Below are positions 1-5,713 of a stretch of 10,526 nucleotides of DNA, one piece after another. The translations under genes and the position numbers were made by a program. The DNA is from JACKAN01 sp964502735 (GTDB taxonomy: Bacteria > Bdellovibrionota > Bdellovibrionia > Bdellovibrionales > UBA1609), in contig CAZCYD010000077.1 of assembly GCA_964502735.1 (NCBI GenBank), positions 1-10,526 of the forward strand. The letters run 5' to 3'. The notes beneath the pieces were generated by a model, which had not been told where the DNA came from, did no database searches, and worked only from the letters and a program-made list of their open reading frames with translations. Numbering within the stretch: the stretch's first letter is position 1; every line of letters starts with the position of its first letter.

Positions 1-61
1 GGAACTGCGCGTGAGGCGCATTCACAAAATTTTAGACGATTATTTTTTGGAATTGCTATAA
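1..61 (+). CDS. Possible 3' end of a gene entering from the left edge
   Basis: Frame 2 of the plus strand is open from the window edge to a TAA at 59-61 and reads ELRVRRIHKILDDYFLELL, a charged, amphipathic, helix-like tail that looks like real protein. Frame 1 is also open to a TAG at 82-84, so the choice of frame is uncertain. Only 19 residues are visible and no family can be named. If real, the gene converges on the TonB gene, with 83 bp between the two stop codons. Confidence 0.3.
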   Translation, partial: ELRVRRIHKILDDYFLELL

Positions 62-144
62 CAACAGAGCCCCGCCTTCGGTAGTGCCTGCAAAATAAAT
101 GACTTAAAGATAGGGCGAGTCCGCATAAAGTAGTCATAAATGCC
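62..144. other. Short intergenic stretch, no clear terminator
   Basis: This is the space between the possible left-edge gene and the stop codon of the TonB gene. I looked on both strands for a GC-rich hairpin followed by a T run and found none. The only internal complementarity is very short (for example CCG/CGG at 73-81). No RNA gene is recognisable. Confidence 0.4.
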
Positions 145-837
145 TTATCCACTTTTTTGCCTTTGACCACGCGAGAGCATGAATCTGACTGGCAATGTAA
201 TAATCCAGTATTCGTAAGAAATGTCTGAGGGAAACTGGGCAAAGGGGGCGGCCTTTGCAACGGCCCTTATTGCAGCATCATTTAGTCTTTTATAGGGGCT
301 GGGTTGTACAACTTCGATTTTTGCTAAGGAGCCATCTTTTTGGACAGTTATTTTTAGACTTACAACACCTTCTTCTTTAAATATACGTGATTGGGGGGGG
401 TACAATTGTTTTGAAGCTATACGGTCGCGAATGATGGCCAAGTATTTTTCGGTACTGTTTTGAGGAGGCCTACCTTTAATAGTAGTTTCTAAATCTGTTT
501 GTCCAACAGTCTGAGAGGGGGAGATGTCTTCTATCGGGAGAGATATGGGTTCATCATTGTTCAAGGAGTTTGATGGATTTAATTTGGCATTACTGGGGAT
601 AGATTTAGAATTTTCTTCTAATAAATTAGGGGGCTGAATGTTGGTGGACGAGTTTATTTTTCTTTCTTTTTTTTGTGTGACTTTGCTAAAGCTTTTATTG
701 GATTCCGAGGGTATTTGCGTGAGAGTAATGATTTCAACGACTTCGTTCATAGATTCGCGATGAGGAGTTTTGAACCATAAACCAAAAATTAGTGCAAGAT
801 GAAAGCTGAGGCTGAAACCGTACTTTAGAGACTTCAT
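145..837 (-). CDS. tonB: TonB family energy transducer
   Basis: TonB couples the inner-membrane proton motive force, through ExbB/ExbD, to outer-membrane receptors. The protein has 230 residues. A short cytoplasmic N-terminus is followed by one membrane helix (about residues 7-22) that carries the SxxxH pattern (S9, H13) known from TonB proteins. A polar periplasmic spacer comes next, then a C-terminal TonB domain (about residues 130-225) with the typical YPP near its start, a central EGVVSLKITVQKDGS strand pair and a LNDAAIRAV...APF helix. I chose the ATG at 837 because it overlaps the receptor's stop codon (TAATG) and puts the helix at the N-terminus; a G-rich GGGGGAA lies about 7 bases upstream. 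The frame is open further upstream, to an ATG at 936, but that would add 33 residues unlike TonB inside the receptor gene. No exbB or exbD is visible here. The spacer is short and not strongly proline-rich. It is probably dedicated to the adjacent receptor. Confidence 0.93.
   Translation of the reverse strand: MKSLKYGFSLSFHLALIFGLWFKTPHRESMNEVVEIITLTQIPSESNKSFSKVTQKKERKINSSTNIQPPNLLEENSKSIPSNAKLNPSNSLNNDEPISLPIEDISPSQTVGQTDLETTIKGRPPQNSTEKYLAIIRDRIASKQLYPPQSRIFKEEGVVSLKITVQKDGSLAKIEVVQPSPYKRLNDAAIRAVAKAAPFAQFPSDISYEYWIITLPVRFMLSRGQRQKSG
393..400 (-). repeat. C8 homopolymer in the tonB coding strand
   Basis: A run of eight G on the plus strand reads as eight C in the coding strand and encodes the PP of the TonB-domain YPP motif. 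A change of one base would truncate or alter the TonB domain. The run stands out against the AT-rich context. Confidence 0.7.
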
Positions 838-3011
838 TAAAAGTTCCCCCGAAGAGATACAAAAAATTGACGTCCACGCAATGGGCCCCATATATGAAAA
901 TTGTCTAAATGGAAGTGACTGCCGTGTTGCTCCCAAGTTGTAGGACTATCACCAGCTTGTGTTTGGGTGTAGTCAAGGGCATTAAGTACGGCAAAGCTAA
1001 TTTTGTAGTCGTCATTAAGTGTTCGTTCAAAGCTAAGATCGACTGTAAAAAAAGTTGGGGCTTTTTGCCACTTAGGATCTTGTCCATCCTCACCAAAACT
1101 TGGATCGAATGGATCTTGAGAGGGGGCAATATTGTAGTGGCGGTCGTATCTGTAGGAACTCAGATCTCGGCTGCCAATAAGAATAAATCTTTGCGAGGCT
1201 GTCCACTTTTTCCAATCTATGTTTGAGTTTATGGATATGCGTTTTTCAATAGCCGCAACGGGAAGGCGATATTTATATCCAGAAGGGTACTGAAAAAACT
1301 CCATGAGACCTTCGAGGGTCCAATTGGGTCTAATTCTTCGTCCGTAGGATAGGTCAAAAACGTTAATTGTGTAATCTTCTGTGGAGTTCTTAAAAACCAT
1401 GGGCTCAGTAATGTCTTCAAAATCCTTTCCGTAGGCCATGTTTTTAATTCTGGTAATATGTGAGCCAAATTCAAAAAAGTCATTTTCCCTTTGACCAGCT
1501 AAGGAATAAGTTAAAGACTTTGCTCTTTCGAGTTCATTGATGTCCACAATAAAACCATTATGATAGGTTCCATGTTGGCTTTCAAAAAGCGTCAGAGGAG
1601 ATCTATAACCAAGGCCAGCAGACAATCTTGAGGTGAAAATAGAGTTGTGATTGTGTTTGTAAATAAAACGAGGAGCCAGTACCGAGCGATCGAGAACTTT
1701 GTTTATATCCTTCCATTCTGTTCGAATGTGATCGTAACGTAAAACCAGCGACAGTTGGTTTTCGTCGTTTATAAACCAGGTATCTTGCACGAAGCCACCA
1801 ATAGATTTATAGGAAAGATCGTCCTGTGGCAGGGGGGGCTGACTTTGAATGTACAAAGTCTTAGAACTAGAGTCCATATCCTGATTTTTTGAATCTAGAC
1901 CCAAAGTTAAAAGGTGCCTGTCTCCAAGAGTTCTTTGATATTCCAGTACACCTACCCACATTTTATCTTTGTTATCGTAGTCGTAGCCGTGGGAGTATAT
2001 AGCCTCTTGATTTTGCCAAGCTCCACCGAGGCTTAGTTTCAAGCTAGATTCAGTATCGATTTGCCAGCGGTGGATGGCGGCAACTTCAATTCTTTCTAAA
2101 TCGACGTTGTCTGTAACTTTTGTGATATCACCCAGGTATTGTTGTCTGACATCGCGGTTGCGAAATTCATCTGGGGAGGCAATTACAGTAGCGGCAGAGG
2201 AGAGGTTTGTTCTGCTCATTGACCCACCAATATTGTTAAGCTTTGCGTAACTGATGCGTAGACTGAGCTCATTGTCGGCATTAAAACTGTGGGTGAGTTT
2301 AGAGATCACACTTTGTGTGGTTTGGCGTGGTAACTCAGAAATGCCATTATTGTCTAAATCTAGAGGTAGAATCTCTCCGTATTGAAGGCCTAGCAGAACT
2401 CCTGTGTTAAATGAAAGTTTGCGAGTTCCCAAGAGGGAGAAGTTTCTCTGTCCGTCGTGGGCCCACGAAATATCAGACTCTATGCTATTGGTTATGATTT
2501 CTTTAGTGACAAGATTAATAGCTCCGCCGATAGCTTCGGGTGTTGTAAGGGCCGCTCCCGAGCCTCGATAGATGTCTATGGAGTCAAGTCCACCCAAAGG
2601 AATAGCTTCAACTCCGTAAAAACTGGAGACTGTTGAGTGGAGGGGAAGGCCATCCACGAGTAGGGTTGTGTGTTCGCCTTTCATGCCATTAATTGTGATG
2701 CGCTTAGCTCCACAAAAAGCACAAGCCATTTGAGCGTCGATACCTTTTTCGTTGCTAATAATTTGGGCAAAAGTTTGGGCCTGTTTTTTTTGTTGTAACT
2801 TCTGAGGGTTTAGAGTTTCCACTCGAGTGATCTCTTCTTTTTTAAGTCTAAGGTCATTTTCAGAGGCACTCGATACAATAATTTCTGCTAGGTCGTTGGT
2901 TCCTTCTTGGGGACTGGCATGGACGGGAAGGCCCATTAGACTAATCAAACAGGCAATTAAGCTAAATTTAATAGGAATTAAAATAAAAAAATTGAAAAAA
3001 ATAGGAGACAT
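837..3011 (-). CDS. TonB-dependent outer-membrane receptor with CxxC plug motif
   Basis: This is an outer-membrane beta-barrel that imports a scarce substrate using TonB. It has 724 residues, a normal length for the family. A signal peptide probably ends at VHA (A32). A TonB-box-like EIIVSSA follows at 43-49. The plug domain (about 60-175) contains LLVDGLPL, DSIDIYRGSGAAL and PEAIGGAINLVTKE, all standard plug signatures. The remainder is barrel, ending in RQFFVSLRGNF with the C-terminal Phe typical of outer-membrane proteins. The plug carries C97-A-F-C100 directly before GAKRITINGM, which suggests metal or thiol chemistry at the substrate face. I recall this C-x-x-C-GAKR plug as a recurrent subtype, but I do not know a proven substrate. 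The ATG abuts the upstream gene's stop (TAAATG), and the stop overlaps the tonB start. The nearby SCO and HMA genes make copper a reasonable guess. Siderophore or other metal uptake remains possible. Confidence 0.95.
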   Translation of the reverse strand: MSPIFFNFFILIPIKFSLIACLISLMGLPVHASPQEGTNDLAEIIVSSASENDLRLKKEEITRVETLNPQKLQQKKQAQTFAQIISNEKGIDAQMACAFCGAKRITINGMKGEHTTLLVDGLPLHSTVSSFYGVEAIPLGGLDSIDIYRGSGAALTTPEAIGGAINLVTKEIITNSIESDISWAHDGQRNFSLLGTRKLSFNTGVLLGLQYGEILPLDLDNNGISELPRQTTQSVISKLTHSFNADNELSLRISYAKLNNIGGSMSRTNLSSAATVIASPDEFRNRDVRQQYLGDITKVTDNVDLERIEVAAIHRWQIDTESSLKLSLGGAWQNQEAIYSHGYDYDNKDKMWVGVLEYQRTLGDRHLLTLGLDSKNQDMDSSSKTLYIQSQPPLPQDDLSYKSIGGFVQDTWFINDENQLSLVLRYDHIRTEWKDINKVLDRSVLAPRFIYKHNHNSIFTSRLSAGLGYRSPLTLFESQHGTYHNGFIVDINELERAKSLTYSLAGQRENDFFEFGSHITRIKNMAYGKDFEDITEPMVFKNSTEDYTINVFDLSYGRRIRPNWTLEGLMEFFQYPSGYKYRLPVAAIEKRISINSNIDWKKWTASQRFILIGSRDLSSYRYDRHYNIAPSQDPFDPSFGEDGQDPKWQKAPTFFTVDLSFERTLNDDYKISFAVLNALDYTQTQAGDSPTTWEQHGSHFHLDNFHIWGPLRGRQFFVSLRGNF

Positions 3012-3494
3012 TTATTCTTCGATTGTAAAATCCTCATGCACCTTTAAATTTGTGCAGCGGAAGGTATCAAAGTGATTTCTATGCCACCATTTGAGATTGA
3101 AAGATTTCGCGTTGTAGAGATCTAAAGTTTTTGGATCTAAAAATATAACGATTTCATCCTTTCCGTTAGATCCTTTGCCAGATAAGGTGTCTGTTCTGTT
3201 GGGGGTTACAGACACTTCGATTGGGTCAGGAGAATCTCCGGAATGAGAAAAACTAGTTAGAACTTCAGCAAAGAATTGATTGTCCTTTTGTTCAGGACCT
3301 TTGTAGCCAAAATCTGTAACGTATAGAAAGCAATCCCGTTTTCTGACGGAACCCATTTCGCCTTTTAAAACGAGTAAGGTGTTATCTGGATAGGCCGACT
3401 TTGTGGTCGCAGCAGACAAGCTTGAGAAAAGAAATAGTGTAGCGAGAACGAGGAGTGATTTGTTTAAAGTTTTAGCTCTAATGTTTTGTCTCAT
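3012..3494 (-). CDS. Small secreted protein of unknown function, first gene of the receptor operon
   Basis: I do not recognise the family. The protein has 160 residues with a classic signal peptide: a basic N-terminus, a hydrophobic core LLVLATLFLFSSLS, and cleavage after SA at about residue 28. The mature part is about 130 residues, probably a beta-rich periplasmic or surface domain. It has just two cysteines (C55, C147), which could form a disulfide, and a WWHRNHFDTFRC segment rich in His and aromatic residues near the C-terminus. I chose the ATG at 3494 because AGGA lies 8 bases upstream and the signal peptide follows directly. The frame also extends to an ATG at 3563, but that codon lies inside the operator palindrome and would add a non-hydrophobic 23-residue prefix before the signal. 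The stop abuts the receptor ATG, so the protein probably works with the receptor, for example as a ligand-binding or accessory subunit. That role is inference from position only. Confidence 0.8.
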   Translation of the reverse strand: MRQNIRAKTLNKSLLVLATLFLFSSLSAATTKSAYPDNTLLVLKGEMGSVRKRDCFLYVTDFGYKGPEQKDNQFFAEVLTSFSHSGDSPDPIEVSVTPNRTDTLSGKGSNGKDEIVIFLDPKTLDLYNAKSFNLKWWHRNHFDTFRCTNLKVHEDFTIEE

Positions 3495-3543
3495 ATTTTG
3501 ATTCCTATTTTGGTGGTTCCTTTCTCGTTTGAAGCTTTTTGGG

Positions 3544-3566
3544 TTAATACAACCAGGTTGCATTAA
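3544..3566. promoter_or_regulatory. Operator palindrome 1
   Basis: This is a 23-bp odd-centred palindrome centred on 3555, with 10 of 11 position pairs complementary. The core is CAACC-A-GGTTG with AT-rich flanks. Its inner 19 bp (3546-3564) match palindrome 2 except at the central base. It sits between the predicted -35 and -10. The symmetry points to a homodimeric helix-turn-helix regulator; the family cannot be told from the site alone. Confidence 0.75.
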
Positions 3567-3573
3567 TTGCTAA
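3544..3573 (-). promoter_or_regulatory. Predicted promoter of the receptor operon
   Basis: Reading the minus strand, TTAGCA (3573-3568) and TATTAA (3549-3544) form a -35/-10 pair with an 18-bp spacer. This would start transcription near 3537, giving a leader of about 43 bases to the ATG at 3494. The spacer contains the core of the first palindrome and the -10 overlaps its outer arm, as expected for a promoter blocked by a repressor. The match to consensus is moderate. Confidence 0.45.
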
Positions 3574-3590
3574 TACAACCTGGTTGCATT
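3572..3590. promoter_or_regulatory. Operator palindrome 2
   Basis: The second copy, consensus AATACAACCWGGTTGCATT, is centred on 3581, exactly 26 bp from the first (about two and a half helix turns). Its symmetry is 8 of 9 pairs, with the same single mismatched pair as copy 1. It lies over and just upstream of the predicted -35. Two near-identical sites suggest cooperative binding. Confidence 0.75.
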
Positions 3591-3674
3591 TGCAAGTTAA
3601 TTGTAATAGGGTCCTAATGTGGTGCGCAGGGCAAATGGTTAACAAAGCTTATGAGGCATGAATCAGAAGTTATT

Positions 3675-3706
3675 GGTTAGTAGAATTTATGGTTAGTAGA
3701 ATTTAG
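3675..3706. repeat. Two tandem 16-bp repeats upstream of the thioredoxin-like gene
   Basis: GGTTAGTAGAATTTA occurs at 3675-3689 and again at 3691-3705, a 16-bp period. Each copy includes TAGAAT, five of six matches to a -10 box. With TTGGTT at 3673-3678, the second TAGAAT (3697-3702) makes a weak plus-strand promoter with an 18-bp spacer. It may simply be a small tandem duplication. Confidence 0.5.
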
Positions 3707-3749
3707 AAATTAGGATTTAAGAATTAACAGGGTTTAGGATGAGGGCAGA

Positions 3750-4223
3750 ATGCTTGGTTTGTTATTGAGTTGTTTTATGAGAGTCATTTCTAGATTCATT
3801 CTAAGTGGGTTGTGGTTGCTTTCTGGGGGGCTTTTTTTGCCCTTATTAGTTGTTGAGGCTTCAGACCTTGACCCCGTTTTAGTAGATTTTAGGACTGGGG
3901 CTCAAGTCTCTAGACATCAACTCATTTCCGACAAGCAGCTTTTGGTTTATATCGAAAAAGACTGCGCTTCATGTGCAAGTTATATTCACAAGCTCGGCAC
4001 ATGTGATGAGAGTGTAAAAAAATCGATTCAATTGGTTTCTATGAATACCCCAGCTCAAACTAAAAGTTTTATTCGAACCTTACCTAAAGATCTAGGGATT
4101 TATGTTGCTAAAAATCCAAGTCATTTAAAAAACATTCAAGTTACTCCAACGACTCAAGGGGCGGGCTTTACAAATGTTGGTCCGCTTAGTTGTGAGGAAA
4201 TAGAGACTATTCATAAACAATGA
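3750..4223 (+). CDS. Secreted thioredoxin-like protein with CxxC
   Basis: The protein has 157 residues. The N-terminus is a long hydrophobic signal (about 1-37, possible cleavage after VEA) or a membrane anchor. The body looks like a minimal thioredoxin fold: a strand QLLVYIEKDC, the C72-A-S-C75 pair at the start of a helix, a central strand IQLVSMNTP, and VTPTTQ at 131-136, where T132-P133 fits the cis-proline loop that faces the active site. Extra cysteines lie at C85 and C148. Such proteins act on disulfides or bind metal in the periplasm; the CASC pair is not a standard TlpA or DsbA motif. I chose the ATG at 3750 because GAGGG lies 4 to 8 bases before it. An internal ATG at 3777 gives a more usual signal peptide but has no ribosome-binding site. 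It is convergent with the HMA gene, 23 bp between stops. It may reduce cysteines of the SCO or HMA protein; this is inference. Confidence 0.7.
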   Translation: MLGLLLSCFMRVISRFILSGLWLLSGGLFLPLLVVEASDLDPVLVDFRTGAQVSRHQLISDKQLLVYIEKDCASCASYIHKLGTCDESVKKSIQLVSMNTPAQTKSFIRTLPKDLGIYVAKNPSHLKNIQVTPTTQGAGFTNVGPLSCEEIETIHKQ

Positions 4224-4246
4224 GTTTGGGGTTTTACAGACAAGGT

Positions 4247-4534
4247 TTATTTGTCAGTCTTGCCATTGCTAACTATGGAGTAGTCTCCAGCTTCTTTTAA
4301 AAGATTTTCTACTTGTTGTTTGTCAATCGTTTGGTTCTCTTTAGCCTTTAAGACGACGCGTGAGAACTCAACCTTGCAGACTTCAAACTTATTTGAATCA
4401 CACAGGCTCTTTCGTATAGATTTAATACAGGCGGAGCAGGTCATACCTTTAACTTTGTACTCAACCTCTTCAGCCATGGCAATTAAAGGAAGGCTTGCAA
4501 GTAAAACAATTAAAAACTTAGATTTGACGAACAT
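4247..4534 (-). CDS. Periplasmic HMA-domain heavy-metal-binding protein (MerP/CopZ-like)
   Basis: The protein has 95 residues with a signal peptide that probably ends at AMA (A21). The mature part of about 74 residues is a single HMA domain with the metal-binding loop G30-M-T-C33-S-A-C36. Known HMA proteins with this loop carry Cu(I), Hg(II) or Zn. Being exported, it resembles MerP or a periplasmic copper carrier rather than cytosolic CopZ. There are no mer genes nearby and an SCO gene lies upstream, so copper is the likely metal. Two further cysteines (C45, C53) are unusual for a small HMA domain and may form a disulfide or a second site. AGAGG lies 4 bases before the ATG, and the start is only 9 bp after the SCO stop, so the two are probably co-transcribed. 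Confidence 0.9.
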   Translation of the reverse strand: MFVKSKFLIVLLASLPLIAMAEEVEYKVKGMTCSACIKSIRKSLCDSNKFEVCKVEFSRVVLKAKENQTIDKQQVENLLKEAGDYSIVSNGKTDK

Positions 4535-4543
4535 AAAACCTCT

Positions 4544-5584
4544 TTATTCCTGTGTTTTAAAATGAAAGACAAAAGTGACTAAGTTTCCATCTGGAGTTGT
4601 GGCAATAAGACGGGCTGCCCATTCCATTTCACTTAATTCGCAGACAGGTAAGAAGACATCTCCTTCGTAAGTATTATCTCCTATAGCCTTCAATGTGGGG
4701 CGTATAAGTCCCATGTTAAGGTTGAGGCCTTCGATGTCGACTTCTAGGGGGTGGTACTGATCACTGTCTATAGATACAATGAGTTTTAAGTCGGTTTCAG
4801 TTTTAATAGGAGTTTCAAGAAATTTCATTTGAATTTTTTTATTGTCAAAAGTCGTGATTTCACAACTTTTGAGATTTAAATCGCAATCTTGGTTTTGACC
4901 TAAAACTTCTAAAATCCGTTCTTTTTTTATGGATCCAAAATGAGGGGGCTTTTCATTGGCGGTTTTTAAGGCCTCAGTAATTTCTTCAGGAGAGCCGTTG
5001 TGGCGTAGAGTATCTACCCATTCACCCTTTGCGTTGACAACAAAAAGATGTGTGGTGTGGTCTACAAATGTGTCTTGAGTTTCTTCATTATATAAGCGGG
5101 TGTATCTAGCTCCAAACTGTTCAGCTATTTTTTTTAACTTAGCGTCGGAGTCTGTTGCTCCAATAAATTCATTGCCTAATCCTGAGACTCTTTTGTGTAG
5201 GAGTTCTAAACTGTCTCTTTCAGGGTCTATAGAAATAAACAGAATTTGAACTTGCTCCTTCTCTTGAGCAGAGAGTGCGTCGACAGCTCGTTGAATTCGA
5301 TTGAGTGTTAGAGGGCAGATTTGAGGACAATTCAGAAAGCCAAATGTGATCAATAGAGTTTTTCCTCGAAGGGTTTTAGTATTGAGAGGGCCATTAAAAG
5401 ATAAAAGCTCAAAGTCCCCTCCTTTAGGTGTTTGCATGTGCAGAGTCTCAGACTTTTTTGGTAGAGGAGGCTTTTGAAAGTGTGTCCACCCATAGAAGAC
5501 TACAGGAATCAACACAATGATGACTAAGATTTTAAATTTTGATTTAAATTTTAAAAAAAAATTGAAAATGTCATCCTCCCGCAT
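4544..5584 (-). CDS. SCO1/SenC copper chaperone with extra C-terminal domain
   Basis: SCO proteins deliver copper to the CuA site of cytochrome c oxidase or act as its thiol reductase. The protein has 346 residues. A membrane anchor at about 18-33 is followed by a thioredoxin-like SCO domain (about 50-212) with all three expected copper ligands: C86-P-Q-I-C90 and the His in VDHTTHLFVVN (H176). Typical bacterial SCO proteins are about 200 residues; here about 115 more follow (230-346). This C-terminal part is predicted beta-rich, with C234, C241, C315, an NMG (M291) and a GDNTYEGDVFLPVC pattern that recalls FixH/YtkA-type domains of oxidase assembly. That likeness is inference. The ATG at 5584 is the only standard start: an in-frame TAA lies 6 bases upstream, and the next GTG/TTG falls inside the helix. 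No Shine-Dalgarno precedes it, although a GGGAGG lies just inside the gene. It heads an operon with the HMA gene. Confidence 0.93.
   Translation of the reverse strand: MREDDIFNFFLKFKSKFKILVIIVLIPVVFYGWTHFQKPPLPKKSETLHMQTPKGGDFELLSFNGPLNTKTLRGKTLLITFGFLNCPQICPLTLNRIQRAVDALSAQEKEQVQILFISIDPERDSLELLHKRVSGLGNEFIGATDSDAKLKKIAEQFGARYTRLYNEETQDTFVDHTTHLFVVNAKGEWVDTLRHNGSPEEITEALKTANEKPPHFGSIKKERILEVLGQNQDCDLNLKSCEITTFDNKKIQMKFLETPIKTETDLKLIVSIDSDQYHPLEVDIEGLNLNMGLIRPTLKAIGDNTYEGDVFLPVCELSEMEWAARLIATTPDGNLVTFVFHFKTQE
5553..5561 (-). repeat. T9 homopolymer near the SCO gene start
   Basis: Nine A on the plus strand (nine T in the coding strand) encode the F-F-L just before the membrane anchor. It is a possible slippage site close to an unusual start region. 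Confidence 0.6.
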
Positions 5585-5586
5585 AC

Positions 5587-5645
5587 GTTATAAAACCCCA
5601 ATGTTTACTCCCTAAATCCGTTGATAAAATTTGACACATTTTATC
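5587..5645 (-). promoter_or_regulatory. Control region of the SCO-HMA operon with an AT-rich palindrome
   Basis: The 129 bp between the lipoprotein gene and the SCO gene hold a perfect inverted repeat, GATAAAAT (5623-5630) and ATTTTATC (5638-5645), around a 7-base TTGACAC. On the minus strand a TATAAC (5592-5587) lies only two bases before the SCO ATG. If it is a real -10, the transcript would start at or just inside the ATG. The -35 match is poor. The palindrome could be an activator or repressor site, or a weak hairpin ending the upstream transcript; it lacks a T run, so I favour a protein site. Confidence 0.35.
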
Positions 5646-5713
5646 CGCAGATTTGGGCTATTCACAGTATCTGAGTATAAGGTAGTTCAATTTCGAATTT
5701 GTTACAACTTACA

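Noticed and set aside
6..20. TGCGC/GCGCA hairpin at the left edge
   Set aside because: It is a short stem with no T run, and may lie inside coding sequence of the left-edge gene.
838..936. A 33-residue extension of TonB to an ATG at 936
   Set aside because: It overlaps the receptor's conserved C-terminus, and the TonB membrane helix normally lies near the N-terminus; the ATG at 837 fits translational coupling.
909..1226. Plus-strand open frame of 105 codons inside the receptor gene
   Set aside because: It lies fully antisense to the well-supported receptor, has no ribosome-binding site and no recognisable protein character.
1229..1483. Minus-strand open frame of 84 codons in another frame of the receptor gene
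   Set aside because: It is an overlapping frame of a clear receptor barrel and a shadow of its codon use.
3495..3563. A 23-residue N-terminal extension of the small secreted protein, starting at the ATG at 3563
   Set aside because: The ATG lies inside operator palindrome 1 and upstream of the predicted transcript start, and the extension would bury the signal peptide.
4239..4255. GACAA/TTGTC hairpin between the convergent genes as a terminator
   Set aside because: The stem is only 5 bp with a 7-base AT-rich loop and no T run on either strand.
5631..5636. Plus-strand TTGACA as a promoter
   Set aside because: No -10 box lies at 16-18 bp, and everything downstream is antisense to the lipoprotein gene.
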